From Pseudomonadota bacterium (GTDB lineage Bacteria > Myxococcota_A > Polyangia > Polyangiales > Polyangiaceae): a stretch of DNA of 64,000 nt. Positions 15,840 to 24,200 of the stretch are shown here, one piece after another (positions within the stretch are counted from its first letter, which is position 1; every line of letters begins with the position of its first letter). The stretch lies in NCBI GenBank assembly GCA_023423895.1, contig JAFAER010000005.1, positions 1-64,000 of the forward strand. The letters are read 5' to 3'. The translations under genes were made by a program, and so were the position numbers. The notes below the pieces were generated by a model that was not told the origin of the DNA, ran no database searches, and saw only the letters and a program-made list of their open reading frames with translations.

Positions 15840-17273
15840 ATGGATGCGATCGTCGGAGTCTGGTTGACCTCGCTCGTCGGAGCCACGGCATTTTCGGCGG
15901 CGGGCTACATCCTCGGCCAGCGCGGCGTCTTCATGCCGTTCCTCGGCATCGAGGCGCCGGCGAAGATCGATCCTCCGAGCACACCCTCGCCTGCGAGCAC
16001 GGAGGCGGATCTGCACTCGATGCCCACGCCCGCCGTCGGCATTCCACGGAGCGAGCTCGTCGGTCGCGAGAGAATGCCTCGCTCGACCCCGCCCGCGGCG
16101 TCGGAGTGGACCGAGGCGCCGAACGGCGCGTCCACCGCCAGCCAGAGGCCGCGCGCGGCCGTGTCCGTGATCCCGCGAGAAGAACCCGACGACGAAGTGG
16201 AGCGGCAGACGCTCGTGCCGGACACTAGGACGCAGGCCGCCGCCGTTGCCGCGGCCGTTGCGACGATCCCTCCGCCGCGTGCGCCTTCGATCCGGATCGG
16301 CACGATGGATGACGAGGAGGCGCGGATCGAGCTGAGGGTGACGCGCGAGAAGCTCGACGCGGCCGAGCAGCGTGCCCGTGCGGCGGAAGCGGTGAAGACC
16401 GAGCTCGAGCGGATGATCGCGTCACTCCGCAACGAGCTCCGAAACGAGGTCGTCGCGCGGACGACGGTGACCGCGCGCGCCGACGAGCTCGGCGACCGTC
16501 TCGCAAGCGCATCGGAGGAGGCGGCGAGCCTCCGTCACAAGGTCTCGCTCCTCGACAAGCAGACGAAGCAGCTTCGCGAAGCGCTCCAGGGCCGCGTCCG
16601 CGATCTGACGACGAGCGAACGGCAGCGCCGACGCGAGCTCGAAGAAACGGAGGAGATGCGCCTCGAGCTCCGCGACGTGTACGAACGGCTCGAACGATCG
16701 TCCCTACCTCCTTCGGGCACGAGCATGCCGCCTGCGGCCGGCAGCATGCCGCCCATCACGTCGTCGAGCATGCCCGCTCCTTCGTCGGTGAGCGGACAGG
16801 AGCTCGCATCGCTACGGGAGCAGATCGAGCGTCTCACGAAGGAGAACCGCGAGCTGCGCGAGCGTGCCCTCGGGAGCATGCCGCCGAGGCGATCGGAGCC
16901 GCCCACCGCAGCCGAGCTCGACATGGGCGGCTTCCACGAGCTGCTCATGCACGTCGAGCGTGTGGCCGGTCTCAGGAGCGTCGTCCTCGCCGACGAGACC
17001 GGCTCGCTCTTGCTCGGCGCTGGAGATCTCGCCGAGGGCATGGCGGCCTTCGGCGCCTACATCCGAGACGCGAGCTCGCGGACGGATCGCCTGCTGCCGC
17101 TCGAAGGTGTCGAGGAGGTCGAGATCCGCGACCGCAAGGGGATGCTCCTCTCGACGCGCGTGGTCACACATCCGGCTGCCGAGCTTTGCCTCGTGATGCT
17201 GGCCTCGGCCGATGCCTCACTCGTCGCGGCAAAGAAGCTCGTCGAGGAGCATCTTCGGCTCCGGCAGCCCTGA
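15840..17273 (+). CDS. Membrane-anchored coiled-coil protein with C-terminal roadblock/LC7-like domain
   Basis: This 477-residue protein has an N-terminal hydrophobic helix (IVGVWLTSLVGATAFSAAGY), a variable Pro/Ser/Thr linker to ~150 and a long coiled coil (~160-280, rich in Glu/Arg/Leu heptads). A repeat-bearing hinge with SMPP motifs follows, then a second short coil. The C-terminal ~115 residues read LLMHVERVAGLRSVVLADET, GSLLLGAGDLAEGMAAFGA and a final LCLVMLASADASLVAAKKLV, the pattern of roadblock/LC7 domains. These bind small Ras-like GTPases such as MglA in myxobacteria (family knowledge). It starts on the A of the preceding TAG/ATG junction. A polarity or trafficking scaffold is a reasonable inference. 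Confidence 0.78.
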   Translation: MDAIVGVWLTSLVGATAFSAAGYILGQRGVFMPFLGIEAPAKIDPPSTPSPASTEADLHSMPTPAVGIPRSELVGRERMPRSTPPAASEWTEAPNGASTASQRPRAAVSVIPREEPDDEVERQTLVPDTRTQAAAVAAAVATIPPPRAPSIRIGTMDDEEARIELRVTREKLDAAEQRARAAEAVKTELERMIASLRNELRNEVVARTTVTARADELGDRLASASEEAASLRHKVSLLDKQTKQLREALQGRVRDLTTSERQRRRELEETEEMRLELRDVYERLERSSLPPSGTSMPPAAGSMPPITSSSMPAPSSVSGQELASLREQIERLTKENRELRERALGSMPPRRSEPPTAAELDMGGFHELLMHVERVAGLRSVVLADETGSLLLGAGDLAEGMAAFGAYIRDASSRTDRLLPLEGVEEVEIRDRKGMLLSTRVVTHPAAELCLVMLASADASLVAAKKLVEEHLRLRQP

Positions 17274-17344
17274 CCGGCTCTCGTTTCATCCTCGTGCAAA
17301 AGCGCTCGAAATGGCGGGTGCATCGAGCAGGCCGCGGCCCCCAT

Positions 17345-17364
17345 GTGCTGCCGGCGAGCAGCAC
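17345..17364. terminator. Perfect 7-bp hairpin GTGCTGC-N6-GCAGCAC
   Basis: The stem-loop lies about 70 bp after the roadblock gene and 90 bp before the NPCBM gene. It is not followed by a T-tract, so it may be a weak or Rho-type terminator or a leader structure of the next gene. Confidence 0.35.
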
Positions 17365-17453
17365 CCTGGATCACCGGGCATCCTCACAGAACGCGCATTT
17401 TCGGAGGTTCTCCCCGGAGGCGCGCACGGCACCAGACTTGCTCGCTGGTGCTC

Positions 17454-18092
17454 ATGACGCGCTCGCGCTCGCTCTTTGCGCTATTCGCGCTCGCCGCCGT
17501 GATCGGGCCTGGTTGCGCGCCCGACGAAGGGAACACGCCGAAGCTTCGCAAGGGAACACCTTCCGTCCGAAGCGAAGCTACCGACCCCGTCGAGGACGCA
17601 TCGGCGCCTCCGCCCGACGTGAGCGCGACGCCGGACGCGGGGACGAGTCCTCCGGCTTCGGTCGAGGTGTACGTCTCGGATCTCGACGTCACATCGACCA
17701 ACGGCTTCGGCCCGATCGAAAAGGACATGTCGAACGGCGAGGACGCGCCGAACGACGGCAAGACGCTGACGCTCGGAGGGACGACGTACACGAAGGGCTT
17801 CGGCGTCCACGCAAGCTCGGAGATCACCGTGCCGCTCGGCGGCGGATACAAGACGTTCCTCGCCGACGTCGGCATCGACGACGAGGTCGCCGATCAGGGG
17901 ACCGTCGTCTTCCAGGTCCTCGTCGACGGCCAGATCGCCTTCGACAGCGGCATCATGACGGGCGCGAGCGACACGAAGGCGGTGTCCGTCGACGTCAGCG
18001 GGAAGCAGGAGCTGAAGCTCGTCGTCACCAACGGCGGTGACGACAACAGCTTCGATCACGCTGACTGGGCGGCCGCACGCCTCGTGAAGTAG
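17454..18092 (+). CDS. Lipoprotein with NPCBM (glycan-binding) domain
   Basis: This 212-residue protein starts at MTRSRSLFALFALAAVIGPGC, a lipoprotein-type signal peptide. An acidic/Pro linker follows to ~60, then an NPCBM/NEW2 domain: VYVSDLDVTSTNGFGPIEKD, TLTLGGTTYTKGFGVHASSE, TFLADVGIDDEV, VVFQVLVDGQIAFDSG and ELKLVVTNGGDDNSFDHADW. The K-G-(F/L)-G-x-H-A-x-S core and the final 'D.aDWa.a' are diagnostic of this carbohydrate-binding beta-sandwich. No catalytic domain is attached, so it probably tethers the cell surface to a polysaccharide. Confidence 0.9.
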   Translation: MTRSRSLFALFALAAVIGPGCAPDEGNTPKLRKGTPSVRSEATDPVEDASAPPPDVSATPDAGTSPPASVEVYVSDLDVTSTNGFGPIEKDMSNGEDAPNDGKTLTLGGTTYTKGFGVHASSEITVPLGGGYKTFLADVGIDDEVADQGTVVFQVLVDGQIAFDSGIMTGASDTKAVSVDVSGKQELKLVVTNGGDDNSFDHADWAAARLVK

Positions 18093-18101
18093 GGCGACGA
18101 C

Positions 18102-20150
18102 CTACGAGGCGGGGCGGATCACGGACGTGAGGTCGCGGTAGATCTCGCTCATCGCGACGGCCGACGGCTCCCCACGAACGACGCGAAGGCTTCCGAACGT
18201 CTGCGGGTCGCTCTCGAATCCTAGAGGCGCGAAACCAGGCGTGATCGAGATCGCGACGGCGGCGTCGTGCGGAACGCGCTTCTCGAGCCCCTCGACGCGC
18301 GAGGTCCGAACGATCCGCCATCCGCGCGCCGTGAGCCCGAGAATCGAGCCGGGATGGATCGTACCGTCGGGCAGTGCTCGATCGCGCGGGTACGTCGTCC
18401 GCTCGATCTGCTCGAAGGGCTGGATGATCTGGTAGTCGCGGAGAACGTTGCGCCAGCGCGCACGACGGTCCTCGTCGAGGTGCAACGAGTGGACGATGCC
18501 CGCCTCCGCGCCGTCGAGGTCGAACGCAGCATCGTCGACCGTCGCGAGCGTCCGGTCCTCGGCCACGCGGAACGTCTCCACGAGCACGCCGTCCTTCCAG
18601 GCGCCCCAGACGAGCCGTGACGCGAGCGCCGCCGAGACCGAAGGCCCGAGGATCCGCTCGCGGAATCGCGTGGGCGACCAGCGACGCTCCGCAATCATGG
18701 CGTTCTCGAGCCGCGCCGTCTCGGTCGTGAACACGTCCTTCACCGTCTGCCGGAGCTCCTTCAGCGCCTCCTTCGCGGCTTTCACCTTGGACGCGTCGTC
18801 CTTCTTCGTCGGCCGCGGCAGCTCCTCGATCCGGCTGCCTTCGGCGTCGGTGAGAACGAGACTGAGCGTCGGATCGAGCATCGCCCGGAACGTGCGCGCA
18901 CCGTAGTCGAGCTCGACGACCATTCCGACGTCCACCGGCAGGCTCGAAGGTACGAGCTCCTCGACGTCCTCACCACGTTCGAGCGCGACGCGTTCCAGCT
19001 CGTCGCGCGCAGCTTCTCGCGCGGCCTCTGCCGCTGCGGCGCTCGCGAGAGCTCCGAGCTCTGCGAGCGCCACATCGCTTGCGACGACGCCGAGGAGCTC
19101 CGCCGCAAGTCGAGCGCATCGTCGCTCGTGAGGAGGCTTTGCGCGCGCCCACTTCCGTGCGAGGCGTCCGAGCTCACGCGCGGCGTCGTCCCCTCCGAGC
19201 AGCACGTGCGCATGCGCGATCCACCGGTTCTGGGTCGCCATCCCGCCGTCGACCCATTCGTCGAACATCGCCCTCGCAAGCGCGGCGAGTGAAGCCGGGT
19301 CGCAGGCTGCGATGACGTCCTGCATGGCCGGATGGTCAGGGGGCAGCGGCGTCGCCAGCATCCGTCCGATCGCCTCCATCGACGCGGCATCGACCTCCTC
19401 ACCGCTGCGCAGGCGAACGCGAGGGAGCTTCGCGAACATCTTCGGGAGCGGCCGAGCGAACGGCAGCGGCGCAGCGCGCTCCGGCCGCAACATGTCGACC
19501 ACGGTCGCCTCGATCTCGCTCCCCCACGTTTCGCGGGCGACACGTCGTGCGCCAGCTCCGCCATCGCGGCGCGCCATCCAGCGGAGCGCGCGGGCCGGGT
19601 AGCGCTCGTCGCCCGTGAGCGCGGCATGGACGAGCCCGGCATACGCGACGTCCTCGTGGCGGACCAGCCACTCGCGCCCGGCGGCAAGCAGGTAGAAACC
19701 CATCACCGGCGCCACCCACGGCGCTGCGACGTCGAGCAGCGCCCCGGAGGTCAGCCGCCCCTTCGCCGCCAGAGAACGCAGTCCGTCGAGAACGTCCTCT
19801 CCCAACACGGCAACGAGCCAGCGACACCACTGCGGGTGCGTGCCGAGATCCCAACGTTCTGGAGGCGTCGCCTGCCACACGTCACGCAACGTCTCGCGGG
19901 AGACCAGCGAGAACAGCTCGGCCGCGTTGATCGGCACCGCCGGCTCCGCGGAGAGAGCTGCCCTCCACCGCGCAAGGGCTTCGTCCTCGGCGCCGGCACC
20001 AGCCTTCTCTCGCGAAAAGGCAACGTGATGCTCGTATTCGGCGCAGAGCTGCTCGCGCTCGTCGGTCAGAATGCGTGGACGCTGAGGCGGCGCCGGCAGA
20101 TCGACGGTCGGGATCGGAGGAAGCGGCGCCGGGACGGCGAACGAGCGCAT
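18102..20150 (-). CDS. DUF4132 (MolR/YehI-type) protein
   Basis: This 682-residue cytoplasmic protein is mostly helical, with HEAT-like segments (~60-400). The C-terminal DUF4132 domain is recognisable by TRLENAMIAERRWSPTRFRE, ASRLVWGAWKDGVLVETFRV, VHSLHLDEDRRARWRNVLRD and YQIIQPFEQIERTTYPRDRA, the last being the family's most conserved block. The domain often occurs with WGR domains, but no clear WGR is seen here. Function in the family is poorly defined. It converges with the NPCBM gene (9 bp gap). Confidence 0.85.
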   Translation of the reverse strand: MRSFAVPAPLPPIPTVDLPAPPQRPRILTDEREQLCAEYEHHVAFSREKAGAGAEDEALARWRAALSAEPAVPINAAELFSLVSRETLRDVWQATPPERWDLGTHPQWCRWLVAVLGEDVLDGLRSLAAKGRLTSGALLDVAAPWVAPVMGFYLLAAGREWLVRHEDVAYAGLVHAALTGDERYPARALRWMARRDGGAGARRVARETWGSEIEATVVDMLRPERAAPLPFARPLPKMFAKLPRVRLRSGEEVDAASMEAIGRMLATPLPPDHPAMQDVIAACDPASLAALARAMFDEWVDGGMATQNRWIAHAHVLLGGDDAARELGRLARKWARAKPPHERRCARLAAELLGVVASDVALAELGALASAAAAEAAREAARDELERVALERGEDVEELVPSSLPVDVGMVVELDYGARTFRAMLDPTLSLVLTDAEGSRIEELPRPTKKDDASKVKAAKEALKELRQTVKDVFTTETARLENAMIAERRWSPTRFRERILGPSVSAALASRLVWGAWKDGVLVETFRVAEDRTLATVDDAAFDLDGAEAGIVHSLHLDEDRRARWRNVLRDYQIIQPFEQIERTTYPRDRALPDGTIHPGSILGLTARGWRIVRTSRVEGLEKRVPHDAAVAISITPGFAPLGFESDPQTFGSLRVVRGEPSAVAMSEIYRDLTSVIRPAS

Positions 20151-20248
20151 GTGCCGGTCACCCTATGCGCGGTCACGTACCGGATCGATCACCTGACTTG
20201 ATGACACGCGCGGCGAAGCCGGGCGCGTGGGTTGCCTTTCGTCCAGCG

Positions 20249-20905
20249 TCAGTCGAGCGCTTCGGCGACGCCCCGGCGATGCTGGTCGACATACTGTTGG
20301 AGCGCGTTCCGCATCGTTCGGTGCGTCACGACACCACTCAGGTCGACGCCCATGTGGATGATCGTCTGCGCGATCGCCGGATTGATGCCCGTGAGCACGC
20401 AGTTCGCGCCGAGCAGGCGGACGGCGCGCGCCATGCGGAGGAAGTGGTCGGCCGTTCCGGTGTCCATGACCTGAATTCCGGTGATGTCGATGATGGCGCA
20501 GTCAGCCTTCTTCTCGACGATCGCGGCGAGGAGCGACTCCGTCATCTCGGCGCTGCGCGTCGTGTCGAGCACGCCAACGACCGGAAGACACAACACACCG
20601 TCCCAGATCTCGATGATCGGCGTCGAGAGCTCGCGGATGGCGGCGCGCTGGACCTCGATCGTCGCGAGCTTCTCTTCGAGCTCTCGCTGATAGGTCTGAC
20701 TGCGCTGCTGCTCGTGCGTGAGCGAGTCCACCATCTGGTTGATGCCCTCGAAGAGCGTCGAGATGGGATGCCCTTCCGGATGCGGGCTCGACAGCCGCGT
20801 CGAGTAGTCGCCGTTCCCCACGTCCGCGACGATGATCAACACGTCGGCGATGTGCTCGAGCATCTGCTCGGCCAAGTTTTCGTGAGCGATCTTGCCAAAT
20901 TCCAT
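20249..20905 (-). CDS. RsbR-like STAS-domain protein (stressosome-type)
   Basis: The 218-residue product starts at MEFGKIAHENLAEQ; a GTG nine bases upstream is a possible alternative. Residues ~1-75 are helical and sensor/HAMP-like, and a coiled linker follows (EQQRSQTYQRELEEKLATIE). The C-terminal STAS domain begins at RELSTPIIEIWDGVLCLPVV and has GVLDTTRSAEMTESLL and CAIIDITGIQVMDTGTADHF. The latter is the RsbR/RsbS phosphorylation-loop region with candidate phosphothreonines, and it ends in MGVDLSGVVTHRTMRNALQQ. RsbR proteins sequester a switch kinase. No RsbS/RsbT partner is adjacent, so it may signal to partners elsewhere. Confidence 0.88.
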   Translation of the reverse strand: MEFGKIAHENLAEQMLEHIADVLIIVADVGNGDYSTRLSSPHPEGHPISTLFEGINQMVDSLTHEQQRSQTYQRELEEKLATIEVQRAAIRELSTPIIEIWDGVLCLPVVGVLDTTRSAEMTESLLAAIVEKKADCAIIDITGIQVMDTGTADHFLRMARAVRLLGANCVLTGINPAIAQTIIHMGVDLSGVVTHRTMRNALQQYVDQHRRGVAEALD

Positions 20906-20913
20906 CAACGCCA

Positions 20914-20943
20914 CCCCGCTCCGGGGCAGGCGCTATCGCCTGC
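20914..20943 (-). promoter_or_regulatory. Two consecutive hairpins in the leader of the STAS gene
   Basis: CCCCG-CTC-CGGGG (20914-20926) and GCAGGCG-CTAT-CGCCTGC (20926-20943) are perfect stems directly upstream of the start. They could limit ribosome access because they cover the GGAG that would serve as binding site. Confidence 0.4.
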
Positions 20944-20975
20944 ACCCGAGCTCAGAAGAACCATAGACGCTATTT

Positions 20976-21005
20976 ACGTCATTTTCGGTTGGTTCGTCAT
21001 TTTCG
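20976..21005. promoter_or_regulatory. Direct repeat CGTCATTTTCG x2, 18-bp spacing
   Basis: Two identical 11-mers, at 20977-20987 and 20995-21005, sit in an unusually AT-rich stretch upstream of the leftward STAS gene. They are candidate sites for an activator or part of a promoter. Confidence 0.45.
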
Positions 21006-21095
21006 AAGCGCCGCCGTCACGTCGTTGGCGCCCGAGGATGGCACGAGGGCTGCATTGTGACATGGCGTCCCAGTCAAAAAGGCCGTCGAAGACCA

Positions 21096-21284
21096 ATGCC
21101 CCCCGACTCTCGCTTCGGAATCTCGTTCTGGACCGCCGTCATCGTGCTGACCGTCGGCTCCGTCGGCTGTCTCGGCTACGCCGAGCTGCAGCTGCGGGAC
21201 GCCGACCGTCGGCCCTTGCACCAGCGCGAGGACGTTCGATCCACGAAGCTGCGCTCGACGACGACGTTCGAGCGGACGCGCTGA
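21096..21284 (+). CDS. Small single-pass membrane protein, hypothetical
   Basis: This possible 62-residue protein starts at MPPDSRFGISFWTAVIVLTV and has one clear transmembrane helix (FWTAVIVLTVGSVGCLGYAE). A short charged tail follows. It sits in an otherwise empty gap and converges on the TamB gene (10 bp). No homologue is recognised. It has the composition of a real membrane peptide but no strong ribosome site. Confidence 0.4.
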   Translation: MPPDSRFGISFWTAVIVLTVGSVGCLGYAELQLRDADRRPLHQREDVRSTKLRSTTTFERTR

Positions 21285-21294
21285 CGACGCACGC

Positions 21295-24200
21295 TCAGTC
21301 GAACTCGATTCGCCAGCGGAAATCGAGGCCGAAGTTGCCGACGGACCCCGACGACACGGTGCTGATGTTGTCGTACGAGGTCTGGACGCTCAGCGGTCGA
21401 CTGAGCCGCCACTCGACGTTCGAGCGAAGCTGGCGATCTTCCGTTAGGCCCGTCGAGACGTTTGCGCGGACGTTGTCCGTGAGCCGTCGGCCCAACGTCA
21501 CCTGTGGCTCGGTGCGCCCGGTCCGCGGTGAATACGCGCTGCCGAAGCGGAAGTCGTCGATGACGGGGATCGCCGTCTTCACCGCCCGATCGGCGCCGCT
21601 CACCGTACCGATCGCCTCGAACGCCGCGCTGGCGTAGACCGATCCGGCGCGCACCTGATCGACCTCGGCGCGCGTCAGGCCGATCGTGAGGAGGAAGAAG
21701 ATGTCCTCGCGGCTCAGCGCCGGATCGCTCGTCATGTCGACGCGAAGGTCTTCGGTGTCGCCGAACGCGTGGAGCGTGATGCGCCAGAGGCCGCCGCCTC
21801 GGCCTCCGCTCGAGATGTTGCCCGACGTGACGCCGGCGCCGCCGGTCGTGTTGGCGCCACCGGCCCCGGCGCTCGAGACGGTGTTCGAATAGCGTCGGTA
21901 TTCCGTCACGCCGGTGATGTCGACGTGGGGCGCGATGCGCGTGGGGTCGTCGAAGCGGATCGTCCCCTTCTGGACCTCGAAATCGTTCGCGAAGACGCGG
22001 AAACGACCGCCCGGCATCGTCGCGAGCTCCCCGCGTAGACCGATTCTCTGGTTCGTGCCCGTGACGTGGATCCCGCGCGGGTCGATCGCGAGCTTCGCGT
22101 CGACGAGGTTGTTACGGATGTGCAGCGGCGCACGCGATCGGACGTCGATGCCGAGCGTCACCGCGTCTGCCGACGGATCGTAGGCCTCGACGATGGTGCG
22201 TTTCGCCCCCCCCTTGAAGCCCGTCAGGTCGATCGTGACCGGACGGGTGTACTCGAATTGCGTGATCGCGATCTCGCCGCCGACGAAGGGAAGCCGCCCC
22301 TGAACCGACGGCGCGTTGGGGTTCAGCGAGACTTCGAGATCGGCGTCGACCGTGGCCCGAACTCCGTCGACCGGGGCAATGGAAAGCTGCCTGCCCGTGA
22401 CGGTGGCACGCGCGACCCCGAGCTGGCCGCCCTTCAGCGGCATGTGCGCCGTCATGCCGACGTCACCGCCAAGGAAGTGACCCACCGCCCGGGTGACGCG
22501 CGCCTCGGTCTCGTCGGCTTCGACGTCGACCTCGACGTCGGTGATCCCGCCCGGCAGGCCCTTGATCCCGAACTCTCCGCCGCGGATCTTGAGGCGCCCG
22601 TCGAGATCGGGCTCCGACGGACTTCCGGCGACGATCACCTTCCCGCTCAGCGTGCCGACCGCGCGCGTCATCTTGGGGACGACGCCGACGAGGATCCCGA
22701 GATCGATCGGCGAGAGCTCGGCTTCGAGCCCGAGATCACCTCCGCGCGTTACCTTCATCACGTCGCCTCGCACCGCGAAGGCGCCCTTGAGGCCGTTCGG
22801 AGCCGCGAGCTCGAACGTGACCTTGGGGATGGTGATCGTGTCGTCGACGAGCGCGAACACGGCGTCCTTGTCGCGGAGCTCGATCTTCTGCCCCCCGCGG
22901 TTCACTCGGAACGTCTTCGGCGAGAAGCGCACCTGCGCATGCGCGAGGTCGTTCGTCGCGATCTTGTCGAGCGCGATCTCGCCCGTGATCTCTCCGCCGA
23001 GCGGCGCGGACGGCGCTGCGTTCGGGTCGTCGTTCGCCGTCAGGATCTTTCCGATGGGCCCGAGGTCGAAGCGATCGAGGGTGACCTTGCCCTTGATGAG
23101 CGGCGCCTGCTGGCGCGTCGCAACGATGTCGTCGAGCCGGACCTGCCCACCGAAGAGCGCGCCCGAGACCCTGTACTCGCCCTGCGGGGAGGTGTCCTTG
23201 AGGTAGGTCTCCTTGTTGAACGGCGCGGTGATCGGCGCACCGCAGGGCGTCTTGCCGATCGGTTTGTCGGTGCTCGGCTTCTGCGTCATCGACAGGTGCA
23301 GGTCCGACCCGCCGAAGGCCGAGCCCATGATCCGCACCGGCGTGATGTTGACGTCGGCCGCGATGTCGAACGCGCTGAGCTTCCCGCCGAGCTGCGCCAC
23401 GCCGGAGGCCGACCCTTCGAGCTTCTTCGCGAGCGGCCCGAGGAGCTCCATCCGCGAGAGCGGGTAGCCCTGCACGACGAGATTGCCTCGCATGTCGCCA
23501 CCGCGGTGGACCGTGACCGCGCCGAGGACGGAGCCCATCGCTCCGCGGTTCTCTTTCTTCACCTTCGTGAGCGAGAGCGAGCGAATGTCGATCTCTGCTC
23601 CGTCGATGCCCGCGAGACGGTCGACCCAGCGGTATTCGAAGTCGGCGTGGCCCTCGTCGAACTTCTCTCCGAGGAGGTTCAGATCCCGCATGTTCGTCGA
23701 CGCGTTGATCGTGAGGTAGCCGCCGTTGCAGACGTCCTCCGGTCCGCCGAGCGCGAGATGCAGCCGCGCGTTCATCTCGATGTTGCCGTCGATCTCGAGG
23801 AAGCGGGGATCCTCGTTGAGCTGGAACATCGAGAAGAAGTCGCGCACGTTCAGGCTCTTCGAGGAGACCTGACCGTCGAGCCGCATGTTCGCCGGCTTGT
23901 TGAAGTCGAGCCGGCCCGTCGACATCTCGTAGACGCTCTTGCCCTTCTGGGCCTTCACGTCGGACAGATCGACCGTCATGTTGCCGATGTCGGAGACGAC
24001 GTGCGCCTGCGTGACGTTCCCGAACGGGATGTCGCCGATGACGAAGTCCTTGATCGTCGTGTCGGCTACGAGCATCGGGCTTCCGACGTCGCCGCTGACC
24101 ACGACCTTCGGCTCCGCGATGCCGCCCATGACGACCGAACCGAGCGGCGAGATCTCGCTGACGTCGATCTTGCCGCCGCCCACCTCGACGTGCAGCTCGT

